A DNA stretch of 64,000 nt from Spirosoma endbachense (GTDB taxonomy: Bacteria > Bacteroidota > Bacteroidia > Cytophagales > Spirosomataceae): assembly GCF_010233585.1 (NCBI RefSeq), contig NZ_CP045997.1:1064522-1128521 (forward strand). Reading direction: 5' to 3'. Below are positions 26,631 through 36,333 of this stretch, one piece after another. The stretch's first letter is position 1. Each line of letters opens with the position of its first letter. The position numbers were made by a program, and so were the translations under genes. Under the pieces are notes generated by a model that worked only from the letters and a program-made list of their open reading frames with translations, was not told the origin of the DNA and searched no databases.

Positions 26631-28043
26631 ATGAAAACGCTCACCTCGCTCGCGTTGATCCTGTTGGCGCTAACGGCTACCTTGAGTTCCAGCGCGCAAA
26701 ATCCAGGCACTTACGGGGCCATTTATTCCGGTATTCCCTGGTTCGACGATAGAGGCCAGGTTGTCAGTGCACACGGAGCCTGTATCGTGAAAGACAATGG
26801 GCGATTTTATCTGTTCGGAGAAGCACACAGCGATACCAGTAACGCGTTCGCAGGCTTTACCTGTTACTCCTCGACTGACCTTTACAACTGGAAATTTGAG
26901 CGTGTGGCGTTGCCACTTCAAGCCTCTGGAAAATTAGGTCCTAATCGGGTAGGCGAACGGGTGAAGGTGATGAAATGCCCCAAAACGAGAGAATACATTA
27001 TGTTTATGCACGCCGACACACTTGGTTATACCGATCAATTTGTGGGATATGCTACGGCAAGCGCTATTACGGGGCCTTATACGTTTCGGGGGCCACTGTT
27101 TTTTAATGGCCTGCCCATTCGTAAATGGGATATGGGTACGTTTCAGGACAGCGATGGTTCCGGGTATGTTCTAATTCACGGTGGGGAGATTTATAAACTC
27201 AGTGATGATTACAAATCCGTTACGGAACAGCTAACGAAAAGCATGACTTCAGGATTTGAATCACCAGCCATTTTAAAGAAAGACAGCCTCTATTACTTTT
27301 TGGGTTCGCACTTAACCAGCTGGGAGCGTAATGATAATTACTACTATACGGCTACCTCGCTGAAAGGCCCCTGGATCAACCGGGGCACCTTCGCTCCACA
27401 GGGAACGCTCACCTGGAACTCGCAGACTACGTTTATTTTACCCATCACGGGCACAAAAGAAACGACGTATATGTATATGGGTGACCGATGGTCCTTCCCT
27501 CGTCAGGCTTCCTCGGCAACCTACGTCTGGCAGCCACTTTCCGTTTCGGGTACGTCCCTTTCACTGCCAACCTACCGGGAAGCCTGGCGGATTGATCTGA
27601 AAACCGGAACAACGTCTTTTGCCGAAGCCGGGAAAAAGGTAATCGATAACATCGATAAAACATTAATTGACTATCAGGGCGAGTGGCAGCACACGTCTGA
27701 CACGGCAACTATAAGCAGTTCAAACGTCAAGGGGACTACATTCTCCTTGAAATTCAAGGGAAGGCAGGTTGGTTTGCGCGGGTTATTACGACCAAATGGA
27801 GGTTATGCGAAGGTAACGCTGACCAATGCCCAGGGGAAAAAACTGTGTTCAGCCTTGGTAGATATGTATTGTAAATATCCGGTCAGATCACTGGCGTTTC
27901 TTTCGCCTGTTCTGACTAAAGGACAATATACCCTAACCGTTACGGTGGCAGGAGAACACGGAACCTGGTCGGATAAACGAAGGTCGAACTACGGCAGTAT
28001 AGATAACTTTGTATCGCTTGATAAAATTTTAATTAATAACTAA
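26631..28043 (+). CDS. Secreted GH43-like glycoside hydrolase (galactanase-type)
   Basis: Probable exo-acting glycosidase of 470 residues with signal peptide MKTLTSLALILLALTATLSS, cut after SSAQ. Residues about 35-330 form a five-bladed beta-propeller: HGACIVKDNGRFYLFGEA, MGTFQDSDGSGYVLIHGG (conserved Asp) and GFESPAILKKDSLYYFLGS (candidate acid Glu). The usual N-terminal catalytic Asp is not obvious after SAHG, as in exo-beta-1,3-galactanases of subfamily 24, which I take as the nearest relatives. A C-terminal jelly-roll-like module (about 345-470) probably binds carbohydrate. It lies between SusD and three further secreted enzymes. The substrate is inferred. Confidence 0.8.
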   Translation: MKTLTSLALILLALTATLSSSAQNPGTYGAIYSGIPWFDDRGQVVSAHGACIVKDNGRFYLFGEAHSDTSNAFAGFTCYSSTDLYNWKFERVALPLQASGKLGPNRVGERVKVMKCPKTREYIMFMHADTLGYTDQFVGYATASAITGPYTFRGPLFFNGLPIRKWDMGTFQDSDGSGYVLIHGGEIYKLSDDYKSVTEQLTKSMTSGFESPAILKKDSLYYFLGSHLTSWERNDNYYYTATSLKGPWINRGTFAPQGTLTWNSQTTFILPITGTKETTYMYMGDRWSFPRQASSATYVWQPLSVSGTSLSLPTYREAWRIDLKTGTTSFAEAGKKVIDNIDKTLIDYQGEWQHTSDTATISSSNVKGTTFSLKFKGRQVGLRGLLRPNGGYAKVTLTNAQGKKLCSALVDMYCKYPVRSLAFLSPVLTKGQYTLTVTVAGEHGTWSDKRRSNYGSIDNFVSLDKILINN

Positions 28044-28053
28044 GCGATCTACT

Positions 28054-29061
28054 ATGCCCGTTCTATTTATGAAGACTTTTATTCGCGCGTTCGTGTTGAT
28101 TATCATTTGGTTACAGTGTGCTGTTTCCATTGCGCAAACTCAGCCTGCCACTGAGTCATATATCAAGTTCGATGATACGCGTAGTACGACCTGGCCGTCG
28201 GATGTTGAATTAGTCGGTATTCAGTCCAGTGCGGATAGTCAGATTCAAAAAGCCTATTTCTATAAAACACGGTCGGCCAGGCCTCAACCGCTGATCATCT
28301 CCTTACACACCTGGAGCGGAGATTATCAGCAAAAGGATGATCTGGCCCCCCTTTGTAAGCAGCGGGATTTAAATTATATCCATCCGGATTTTCGCGGAGC
28401 CAACAAGACGGCGAGTGCCTGTTGCAGCGAATTGGCCTTAACCGACATTGACGATGCGATCACGTTTGCCCGCCAACATGCCAATGTAGATACCAGCAAA
28501 ATCTACGTGATCGGTGTCAGTGGTGGCGGATATGCTACGTTGAGTACCTTCATGAAATCGAAACATCCGATCCGAAAATTTTCGGCATGGGCTTCCATTT
28601 CGGATCTGGAAGCCTGGTATCGGGAAAGTACGATTAGGAAGGCTAAATACGCAACGGATATTTTGGCCTGCACGGATTCCAGAGAAAGCCTGAATCTGGA
28701 AAGTGCCCGACTGAGATCACCGCTCTATATGAAAACGCCGGTGAACAGAATGAAACAGGCGAAGCTGTTCATTTACGCAGGGGTATATGACGGTATACAG
28801 GGCAGTGTACCAATTACGCACTCGATTAATTTCTACAACAAGCTACTGAAGGACTTGTCGGTAACCGATCGATCTAAGTACGTGTCCGACCAGGAGAAGC
28901 TGACGTTGCTTGAATTTCGCCAGCCATTAGGTAAGCTCGGCCAGATCGCTGACCGACCGATCTGCCTGAAAAAAGAAGTCGGCAACGTGAGACTAACTAT
29001 TTTCGAAGGGGCTCATGAAATGCTGACAGACTATGCACTGAATGAACTCCTGAACGAGTAA
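28054..29061 (+). CDS. Secreted alpha/beta hydrolase, prolyl-oligopeptidase/esterase type
   Basis: Periplasmic or secreted serine hydrolase of up to 335 residues; a second ATG at 28069 gives a better signal peptide (FIRAFVLIIIWLQCAVSIAQ). LHTWSGDY supplies the oxyanion region. The nucleophile is Ser in GVSGGGYATLS, the acid is Asp in YAGVYDGIQGSVP and the base is His in FEGAHEML, so the triad is complete. In a PUL with GH43, GH115 and GH28 it most likely removes acetyl, methyl or feruloyl esters from the polysaccharide (inference). It begins 10 bp after the GH43 gene. Confidence 0.83.
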   Translation: MPVLFMKTFIRAFVLIIIWLQCAVSIAQTQPATESYIKFDDTRSTTWPSDVELVGIQSSADSQIQKAYFYKTRSARPQPLIISLHTWSGDYQQKDDLAPLCKQRDLNYIHPDFRGANKTASACCSELALTDIDDAITFARQHANVDTSKIYVIGVSGGGYATLSTFMKSKHPIRKFSAWASISDLEAWYRESTIRKAKYATDILACTDSRESLNLESARLRSPLYMKTPVNRMKQAKLFIYAGVYDGIQGSVPITHSINFYNKLLKDLSVTDRSKYVSDQEKLTLLEFRQPLGKLGQIADRPICLKKEVGNVRLTIFEGAHEMLTDYALNELLNE

Positions 29062-29081
29062 CGCTAGCACAAACCCTAAAG

Positions 29082-29780
29082 ATGAAAAAAGCAACCATCA
29101 GCTATTTGTTTGTTTTGCAACTGTATGTCAATAGTGTAGCTGTTGCTCAACAGGCTATTCTCTCCGAAAAGCGACTCAGCATTTTTACCCTTGGCGACAG
29201 CAATGGCACATTCCCCTATAGCTGGCCACAGCAGCTGAGGCAAGCACTTCCGAATGCCCATGTCTATAATATCAGTAAGTCGGGCCGAACCGTCGGATTT
29301 TTGAATCTGGGAGATAGCACCCTCAATTCACTCATGGTCATCGATCAGAACCTAAAAAAAGCATCCGAATCGACCGGAAGCAGCCCCTATGATTTCATTG
29401 TCATCGAACTGGGTACCAACGATGCCAAGGCGGTTTTTGCGGACCGTCAGCAGGAAGTGCCCGCCAATCTGGAAAAACTCATTCGCAGCATTCAGAACTG
29501 CCCGTACGCAGCTCTGAAAAAGGCAAAAATTGTCATCGTTTCGCCACCACCCTACGGAACCAAGGCGGAGGCTACCGAAAAATATGCAGGCGGTGGGCAA
29601 CGGGTGAAAGCGATGGGCGAATCATTTAAACAAGTCGCTCAACGGAATGACTGTTTTTTTGTCAGCGGCTTTGCTATACCCGGTCTGGACATTGAAACCA
29701 TGACGGCCGACGGTTTGCATCTCGATGCCAACGGTTCCCGAAAACTGATCGAACCCATCGTTAGCTTACTCTTGAACTAA
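29082..29780 (+). CDS. Secreted SGNH/GDSL hydrolase (carbohydrate esterase type)
   Basis: Esterase of 232 residues with a signal peptide (MKKATISYLFVLQLYVNSVAVAQ). Block I is FTLGDSNGTFPYSW with the nucleophile Ser, block III is ELGTNDAKAVF with Asn, and block V is DGLHLDANGSRKL with the Asp-His pair, so all SGNH residues are visible. It probably deacetylates the PUL1 glycan; rhamnogalacturonan or xylan acetylesterases share this fold. The stop codon is directly followed by the GH115 start with no spacer, so the two are translationally coupled. Confidence 0.87.
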   Translation: MKKATISYLFVLQLYVNSVAVAQQAILSEKRLSIFTLGDSNGTFPYSWPQQLRQALPNAHVYNISKSGRTVGFLNLGDSTLNSLMVIDQNLKKASESTGSSPYDFIVIELGTNDAKAVFADRQQEVPANLEKLIRSIQNCPYAALKKAKIVIVSPPPYGTKAEATEKYAGGGQRVKAMGESFKQVAQRNDCFFVSGFAIPGLDIETMTADGLHLDANGSRKLIEPIVSLLLN

Positions 29781-32726
29781 ATGTCGGCAGAACTATTTTT
29801 TTATAAAGCGATACGGTTGGGGCTATTCGGGTTCTGGATTCTGGCTATGCTGACTCAGAGCCCTTTGGCAAAGGCTACCCCATTCCCTATTGTTACCCAC
29901 ACGTCCCGAGTCACCATTGTTTATAACCCGAATGCTGCTAAGCTTGACTCAATAGCAGCCCATTTGCTGGCCCTTGATATTGAGCGAGTCACCACAGTTA
30001 AGCCGAAGGTAATAACCGATCTGTCGAAGGCATCGGGCAACATCATTGCCATCGGGCCGATTCAATCGACTCTTATCCTAAAGCTGGTAAGCCAACAGTC
30101 GCTGTTTCAGCGCAAACTTCAGGGACAGTGGGAATGCTTTGGAATGACTGTGGTGGAGAAGCCGCTGGCATCCATTTCCAAAGCGCTGGTCATTACGGGG
30201 AGTGATTCGCGCGGGACCGCTTATGGTGTCTTCACACTCTCAGAAAAGCTGGGCGTGTCGCCCTGGTACTGGTGGGCCGATGTGCCGGTAAAGCAGAACC
30301 GTGAACTAATCATTCAGCAGGATGAGTATGTTTCATCACCACCTTCCGTGAAATACCGGGGTATTTTTATCAATGATGAAGATTGGGGATTACAACCCTG
30401 GGCGGCCAAAACGTTCGAACCCGAAACCGCCGACATCGGGCCTAAAACATATGCCAAAGTCTTCGAACTCCTGCTTCGGCTTAAAGCAAACCTGATCTGG
30501 CCAGCGATGCATCCCAGTACAAAGCCATTTTATACGATTCCAGGCAACAAAGAAGTGGCGGATGCCTATGAACTAATTGTCGGTACGTCTCATGCCGAAC
30601 CGATGCTGCGCAATAACGTCCGCGAATGGGATAAAAAAAGCATGGGCGACTTCAATTATATCACCAACAAATCTGCGATTTATCGCTACTGGGAGAGTCG
30701 GGTGAAAGAAGCCGGGGCCACAAATGTCATGTACACCATCGGTATGCGCGGTGTTCATGATAGTGGCATGGAAGGTGTTAAAGACCCCAAAGAAGCGGTT
30801 CCGTTAATTGAGCAGATTTTTGCCGACCAGCGCGGTTTATTCCAGAAATACATCAATCCTGACGCGACGAAAGTCCCCCAGGTATTTACGCTCTATAAAG
30901 AGGTTCTGGAGGTCTATGCGAATGGGCTGAAGGTCCCGAATGATGTTACCCTGATCTGGCCTGATGACAATTATGGCTATATCCACCAACTGAGCAATGC
31001 GGAAGAGGCAAATCGTCCGGGTGGTTCGGGCGTCTACTACCACGCTTCCTATTGGGGGCGTCCCCATGATTATTTATGGTTATCGACGACCCATCCCGCG
31101 CTGATTCGCGAAGAAATGACCAAAGCGTATGCGACGAAAGCAAATCAGGTCTGGGTCGTCAACGTAGGCGATATTAAGCCCGGAGAATATGATTTGCAGC
31201 TCTTTATGGATATGGCCTATCGGGTCGATCCCTTTCTGGATAGCCAGTATTCGAAACAGCATCTACAAAACTGGGTAAGGTGTCTGTTTGGGGACCAGTT
31301 TGCTACGACCATTTCGGGTGCTTTATGGGACTATTATCAGTTAGCTTTCGAGCGTAAACCCGAATTTATGGGCTGGAGTCAAACCGAACCAACGACGCCG
31401 ATTAAGCCGCTGACGGCCTATAATCATCATTTTTTCGGCGATCAGGCCCAACGACGGCTGGATCGATATAGTGAACTGGAAAACGTGGTTAAGGCGATCG
31501 GGTTAAAATTACCCGTACAGCAAAGAGATTCGTACTACCAGCTGGTCGAATACCCTGTCGTCTGCGCGTCGTTGATGAATAAAAAATTTCTCTATCGGGA
31601 TAAAGCGTATCGCTACGCAGAACAGGGACGAATCAGCGCTCAGCAGTATGCGACGCTGTCAAAACAAGCCTATGAGGCAATCGGAAAGGAAACCACTTAT
31701 TTTAACCAGCAGCTTGTAAAGGGAAAATGGCGGGAAATGATGTCGATGCATCCCAGAGATTTGCCGGTTTATGCATTACCTTCTTATAATTTTAACCAAA
31801 AGAGTGCGCGACAAGACTGGCAGGTTATTCCGGAAGGGTATTCAAAAGCAGATTCTGGAAATAATGCTCCGTTGATGCTTCCCCGATTTGATCGCTGGAA
31901 TAAGCAACGTTATTTTATCGATGTATTCCTATGCCGGGATGCCCAACTACCGTTTTCGGTCACCCAGTCGGCTAACTGGATCAAGGTGAGCCAAAGGCAA
32001 GGTACGCTTAGCTCGAAAGAAGGCCAAAGCGATTGTCGGCTTTGGGTAGACATTGATTGGGACAAGGCACCTAATCAAGTACTATCCGGATTTGTCAAAA
32101 TAGTTGGCGGTAGCCATGAAATGACTATTGCCATCGAAGCCAACAATGCACCCACTCCCGACTTAAATGGATATACTGGCTTTGTCGAGGCTGCGGGTTT
32201 TATCGCCATCGACGCTACTAGTGGGACAACTTTTACGAATAATAAGGCCGATAAATGGGAGGTTGTCGAAGGGGTAGGAGCAGCTGGTAAAGCGCTGGAA
32301 GCAATGCCTTTGTCTGTTGAAGCGACGACACCGCTGGCCGATACAGCCCTCATCCGGACATATCCCGCTGTTACCTACAATTTTTATACGTTTCACGCGT
32401 CTCCGGCTGACTTTACGATTTATACGTTACCGACATTTCCATTGAATAACAACCAGGACATGCGGTATGCGGTTAGTATCGATGGCGGAAATCTGACAGT
32501 CCTTACGTTTAAAACAGTCGGGCGCACGGAGGAATGGAAACAAAACGTACTCAGCAACTCAGCTTTCAGAACCCTGAAACAAGCCTCCTTACCCGGTGGA
32601 AAACATACGCTGACCATTTATAGGATTGACCCAGGTGTTATCCTTGACCGTATTTTCATTAATCTGGGTGTTGAGCAGGCTTATTATGGTCCTGTGCCAG
32701 AATCAGCTCATGGCTCACTGAAATAA
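29781..32726 (+). CDS. GH115 family alpha-glucuronidase
   Basis: Secreted enzyme of 981 residues; GH115 members release glucuronic or 4-O-methylglucuronic acid from xylan or arabinogalactan side chains. The signal region is RLGLFGFWILAMLTQS. Family stretches are seen in order: GTAYGVFTLSEKLGVSPWYWW (about 150), FINDEDWGLQPWA (about 197), LRLKANLIWPAMHP, HAEPMLRNNVREWD, IGMRGVHDSGM, LIWPDDNYGYI and YYHASYWGRPHDYLW. A BACON-like segment (about 715-790) and the GH115 C-terminal domain (790-981) complete it. It is full length and is the clearest clue that the glycan carries glucuronic acid. Confidence 0.93.
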   Translation: MSAELFFYKAIRLGLFGFWILAMLTQSPLAKATPFPIVTHTSRVTIVYNPNAAKLDSIAAHLLALDIERVTTVKPKVITDLSKASGNIIAIGPIQSTLILKLVSQQSLFQRKLQGQWECFGMTVVEKPLASISKALVITGSDSRGTAYGVFTLSEKLGVSPWYWWADVPVKQNRELIIQQDEYVSSPPSVKYRGIFINDEDWGLQPWAAKTFEPETADIGPKTYAKVFELLLRLKANLIWPAMHPSTKPFYTIPGNKEVADAYELIVGTSHAEPMLRNNVREWDKKSMGDFNYITNKSAIYRYWESRVKEAGATNVMYTIGMRGVHDSGMEGVKDPKEAVPLIEQIFADQRGLFQKYINPDATKVPQVFTLYKEVLEVYANGLKVPNDVTLIWPDDNYGYIHQLSNAEEANRPGGSGVYYHASYWGRPHDYLWLSTTHPALIREEMTKAYATKANQVWVVNVGDIKPGEYDLQLFMDMAYRVDPFLDSQYSKQHLQNWVRCLFGDQFATTISGALWDYYQLAFERKPEFMGWSQTEPTTPIKPLTAYNHHFFGDQAQRRLDRYSELENVVKAIGLKLPVQQRDSYYQLVEYPVVCASLMNKKFLYRDKAYRYAEQGRISAQQYATLSKQAYEAIGKETTYFNQQLVKGKWREMMSMHPRDLPVYALPSYNFNQKSARQDWQVIPEGYSKADSGNNAPLMLPRFDRWNKQRYFIDVFLCRDAQLPFSVTQSANWIKVSQRQGTLSSKEGQSDCRLWVDIDWDKAPNQVLSGFVKIVGGSHEMTIAIEANNAPTPDLNGYTGFVEAAGFIAIDATSGTTFTNNKADKWEVVEGVGAAGKALEAMPLSVEATTPLADTALIRTYPAVTYNFYTFHASPADFTIYTLPTFPLNNNQDMRYAVSIDGGNLTVLTFKTVGRTEEWKQNVLSNSAFRTLKQASLPGGKHTLTIYRIDPGVILDRIFINLGVEQAYYGPVPESAHGSLK

Positions 32727-32777
32727 GGACTCTTAAGGGTTCCGGCCCATACTTGCGAACCAATTAATGTATACATT

Positions 32778-34148
32778 ATGAAAAGTACAATAGCCTGTGT
32801 TCTGGTTGTTTTTTCGATCTTTTTGTATTCGTTTGATCAAACGGATTCGGGCGTAATGATCCAGGAAGTTAACGTCAGGGCACCGTTTAAAATGCCAGCA
32901 ATCAGGGTGCCCGACTTCAGCAAATGCCTCCGATTACCCATCACTGATTTTGGTGCCGTTCCGGGTAACAAAGAAAAAACAACCCAGGCTATTGCGAAGG
33001 CCATTGATCAAGCCAATAAACAGGGTGGAGGAGTGGTTGTCATCCCCAAAGGCGAATGGCTAACCGGACAGGTGCATCTGAAAAGTAACGTGGCTCTGCA
33101 CTTAGCTAAAGAGGCAATACTACTTTTTTCAGAGAACCCCACCGATTACCTGCCTGCTGTCCATACCACCTGGGAAGGGTTGGAATGTTACAATTATTCG
33201 CCACTCATCTATGGTTATCAGTGTAAAAACGTGGCCATTACTGGGGAAGGTGAACTGAAAGCCAGACTAGATGTGTGGCAGCAATGGTATGCCCGTCCTA
33301 AACCCCATATGGAGAGCATCAAGCGATTGTACAACCTAGCCTGGGAACGGGCACCCGTTGAAAAGCGACAAATGGTCAATGACACAGCCCATTTGCGGCC
33401 CCAGTTTATTCAGTTTAATCGGAGTGAAAACATTCTCCTGGAAGGGATCACCATTACCAATAGTCCATTCTGGACAATTCATCCCTACCTGTGCAAAAAT
33501 GTAGTCATTCGAAAGGTAAAGGTCTATGCGCATGGCCATAATAATGATGGCGTTGATCCGGAGATGAGCCAGAATGTCCTGATCGAAGATTGTCAGTTCG
33601 ATCAGGGGGATGATGCCATTGCCATCAAATCAGGCCGTAATCCGGAAGGATGGCGTCTAAAAACACCATCCAAAAATATTGTCATTCGCAAATGTCTGGT
33701 GAAAAACGGCCATCAACTGGTGGCGATTGGCAGTGAGCTTTCGGGCGGAATTGAGAATGTGTTTGTCGATAGCTGCCGGGTGGTAGACGGAGCCAAATTA
33801 AATCATCTGCTATTCATTAAGACCAATGAACGCATGGGAGGATTTGTACGAAATATCCACATGAGCCATGTTCAGGCAGGGAAAATTGATCTGGGTGTAC
33901 TGGGTATTGAAACCGATGTCTTATACCAGTGGCGAACGCTGGTGCCTACATACGAACGAAGATTAACACCGATCAAAGATATATTTCTGGACCATATTGA
34001 CGCATCCAATGTCAAGTTTGTATCCCGGATTCTGGGTCAGAAAGCACTTCCGATCGAAAACGTAACTCTTAAAAACATAACCACTGGCACTATACTGGAA
34101 AAAAAATATATTCATGAGCATGTTGTCCATGTTAGTATTGTGGACTGA
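32778..34148 (+). CDS. GH28 family polygalacturonase-like glycoside hydrolase
   Basis: Right-handed beta-helix enzyme of 456 residues with a signal peptide (STIACVLVVFSIFLYSF). ITDFGAVPGN opens the helix. Catalytic motifs: HNNDGVDPE (canonical NTD, here NND) near 255, QGDDAIAIKSG near 278, and GHQLVAIGSELSGG where the usual GHG is GHQ. A Lys in FIKTNERMGG replaces the RIK motif. These variants suggest an exo-acting or non-standard uronidase rather than an endo-polygalacturonase. It is the last gene of PUL1, 51 bp after GH115. The GH28 plus GH115 mix points to a uronic-acid-rich plant glycan. Confidence 0.92.
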   Translation: MKSTIACVLVVFSIFLYSFDQTDSGVMIQEVNVRAPFKMPAIRVPDFSKCLRLPITDFGAVPGNKEKTTQAIAKAIDQANKQGGGVVVIPKGEWLTGQVHLKSNVALHLAKEAILLFSENPTDYLPAVHTTWEGLECYNYSPLIYGYQCKNVAITGEGELKARLDVWQQWYARPKPHMESIKRLYNLAWERAPVEKRQMVNDTAHLRPQFIQFNRSENILLEGITITNSPFWTIHPYLCKNVVIRKVKVYAHGHNNDGVDPEMSQNVLIEDCQFDQGDDAIAIKSGRNPEGWRLKTPSKNIVIRKCLVKNGHQLVAIGSELSGGIENVFVDSCRVVDGAKLNHLLFIKTNERMGGFVRNIHMSHVQAGKIDLGVLGIETDVLYQWRTLVPTYERRLTPIKDIFLDHIDASNVKFVSRILGQKALPIENVTLKNITTGTILEKKYIHEHVVHVSIVD

Positions 34149-34339
34149 CGGCCACTCTCCGACCAATCGGCTGGATAACTATTTATTGGCTCAGCCTCGA
34201 TTTTTTAAGTAAGAACTGGTGATTTCGTACTATCCTACTACCCATATCCGTAATAAGAATACAACTTTCCCGAATTTGTATTATTTACCCGTGTTCGATT
34301 GGTCAGAGCTTTGTCCCAGAATTTTAACTGTCAATAAAA

Positions 34340-35155
34340 ATGAATCAGACAATTTTAATTACTGGGGCAAGCAGCGGTATAGGCAGGCAAACCGCTAAAC
34401 TATTTCAATCAAAAGGCTGGAACGTAATCGCAACGATGCGCAAGCCTGAAAGCGAAACCGAATTAACCGAATTAGACAATGTTTTGGTTACCCAACTCGA
34501 TGTATTGGATGTAGATTCTATCGAAAACGCAGTAAAGGCGGGTATCCAGAAATTTGGGGAAATTGATGTGTTGCTAAACAATGCCGGTTATGGTGCCTAT
34601 GGGCTTTTGGAATCGTTTTCAAGAGAGAAAATCATTCGCCAGTTTAATACCAATGTGATTGGACTTTTAGATGTTACCAAAGCATTGCTTCCCCATTTTC
34701 GAGCGAACAAACGTGGTATGATCATTAACATTTCTTCCATTGGTGGTAAAATGACCTTTCCGCTAGGTGCTTTGTATCACGGTACCAAGTTTGCCGTTGA
34801 AGGCATCTCCGAATCATTGAGCTATGAAGTTGAGCAATTTGGTGGAAGCGTAAAAATCATTGAGCCGGGTGCCATTGCCACCGATTTTGCCGGCCGTTCC
34901 TTTGATTTTAGTAATGATGATACCCTAGCCGAATATCAGCCAATGGTGGCAAAAACGATGTCTGCATTACCCGCTTTATTTGAAAACGCTTCAGACCCAA
35001 GTGTAGTGGCCAACGTCATTTATAAGGCAGCTACCGATGGCGCTCATCAACTAAGATATGCCGCGGGAGAAGATGCTAAAATGATCCTGACAAACCGCTT
35101 TCAATGGAATGATGAGGTATTTATTGGAAGCATGAAAACTCAGTTTGGGCTATGA
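34340..35155 (+). CDS. Short-chain dehydrogenase/reductase (classical SDR)
   Basis: NAD(P)-dependent oxidoreductase of 271 residues. ILITGASSGIGRQTAK binds the cofactor, NNAGYGAYG and NISSIGG follow, and the YHGTK tetrad (Tyr, Lys) lies near residue 155, then IEPGAIATDF. It pairs with the AraC gene 56 bp downstream, as the SDR at 5644 pairs with the AraC at 6616, though the two SDRs are of different subgroups. The upstream 190 bp show no clear promoter. Confidence 0.9.
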   Translation: MNQTILITGASSGIGRQTAKLFQSKGWNVIATMRKPESETELTELDNVLVTQLDVLDVDSIENAVKAGIQKFGEIDVLLNNAGYGAYGLLESFSREKIIRQFNTNVIGLLDVTKALLPHFRANKRGMIINISSIGGKMTFPLGALYHGTKFAVEGISESLSYEVEQFGGSVKIIEPGAIATDFAGRSFDFSNDDTLAEYQPMVAKTMSALPALFENASDPSVVANVIYKAATDGAHQLRYAAGEDAKMILTNRFQWNDEVFIGSMKTQFGL

Positions 35156-35211
35156 TTGTACGTATGGAGCCATTGCACCAGGAATGGCTCCATGCATTAT
35201 AGTTATACGTT

Positions 35212-36123
35212 ATGAGTGTATTCATCCATCTGCAAACGATCCCGGATCTGTTTAAATTTTTCAGGTTAGATCAGCCTGTCCGGCACCCTCTGATTGCTGT
35301 TGTCGATTTTAGCCAGGTAAACGAACAAATCAGTGATGAGACAAAGATTTCAACAGATTTCTACTCGTTAATCTTCAAAAACTATAACCGGAACAATGTC
35401 AAGTATGGCCGTAAACTTGTCGACTTTACGGATGGGAGCTTGATCTGCATGGCTCCCAATCAGGTCCTGGCAATGGACAACGATATTGAAGAATCAGCCA
35501 GTATGATGGGTTGGGGGGTGTTTTTTCAACCTGATCTGATCAGGGCCACTTCATTGAATGATAAAATGAAGGAGTACAGCTTTTTTTCGTATGAAATGTC
35601 AGAAGCGCTTCACCTGTCTGATAAAGAAAAACAAAGTTTATATGATTGCGTCCGGAAGCTTGACGTTGAGTTGCTGGAAAATATAGATGTATATAGCCAG
35701 GCGATCATCGTATCCACACTTGAATTGTTGTTAAACTATTGTTCCCGTTTTTATGGAAGGCAGTTTATCACCCGAAAAAATTCCAATCATGCTGTGGTCG
35801 TGCAAATTGAAAACGTTTTGGCTCACTACTTCGAAAAAAACACTATTCAGGAAAAGGGCTTACCTACGGTAAAACAGCTGGCCGAACAGGTTCATTTATC
35901 GCCGAGTTATTTGAGCGACTTGCTCAAAAAAGAAACAGGTAAAAATGCTCAGGATCATATTCATTTCTATTTAATTGAGGAAGCGAAAAACAGATTGTTA
36001 GATACCAATAAATCGGTTGGTGAAATCGCCTACACCTTAGGGTTTGACTACCCACAATATTTTAATAAACTTTTTAAGCAGAAAACTGGGAAAACGCCCA
36101 TCGAGTTTAGAAGGATGAATTAA
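35212..36123 (+). CDS. AraC family transcriptional regulator
   Basis: Regulator of 303 residues, paralogous to the AraC protein at 6616-7536 along the whole length. Shared stretches include RFYGRQFITRK, GLPTVKQLAEQ, HLSPSYLSDLLKKETGKNAQ and GEIAYTLGFDYPQYFNKLFK. A cupin-like N-terminal domain (YGRKLVDFTDGSLICMAPNQVL) precedes the HTH pair. It ends IEFRRMN. It probably controls the upstream SDR gene. Confidence 0.92.
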   Translation: MSVFIHLQTIPDLFKFFRLDQPVRHPLIAVVDFSQVNEQISDETKISTDFYSLIFKNYNRNNVKYGRKLVDFTDGSLICMAPNQVLAMDNDIEESASMMGWGVFFQPDLIRATSLNDKMKEYSFFSYEMSEALHLSDKEKQSLYDCVRKLDVELLENIDVYSQAIIVSTLELLLNYCSRFYGRQFITRKNSNHAVVVQIENVLAHYFEKNTIQEKGLPTVKQLAEQVHLSPSYLSDLLKKETGKNAQDHIHFYLIEEAKNRLLDTNKSVGEIAYTLGFDYPQYFNKLFKQKTGKTPIEFRRMN

Positions 36124-36140
36124 GCGTAATTTTACGTCGG

Positions 36141-36167
36141 GCGATTTTGTAGGCATTCCAAAATCGC
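36141..36167 (+). terminator. Hairpin after the AraC gene
   Basis: GCGATTTTG (36141-36149) pairs perfectly with CAAAATCGC (36159-36167), 9-nt loop, 17 bp after the AraC stop. No T-tract follows, so termination is uncertain. Confidence 0.45.
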
Positions 36168-36333
36168 TCATAGAATACTCAATCACAAGATGGTTATCCA
36201 GCGCCTTGCATGGCTTTTCCTGCCTGCCTGATCACACTATCAACTTAATAGCCTACCGTCAAAAAGAACGCTCAAATCCCGATTTGAGTAGATCAATAAG
36301 TTATTTCAGGGGTATTTGGGCTCAAAATGGCCT

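Noticed and set aside
29076..29261. Minus-strand open frames within the PUL1 enzymes
   Set aside because: They are shadows of well-supported genes in other frames.
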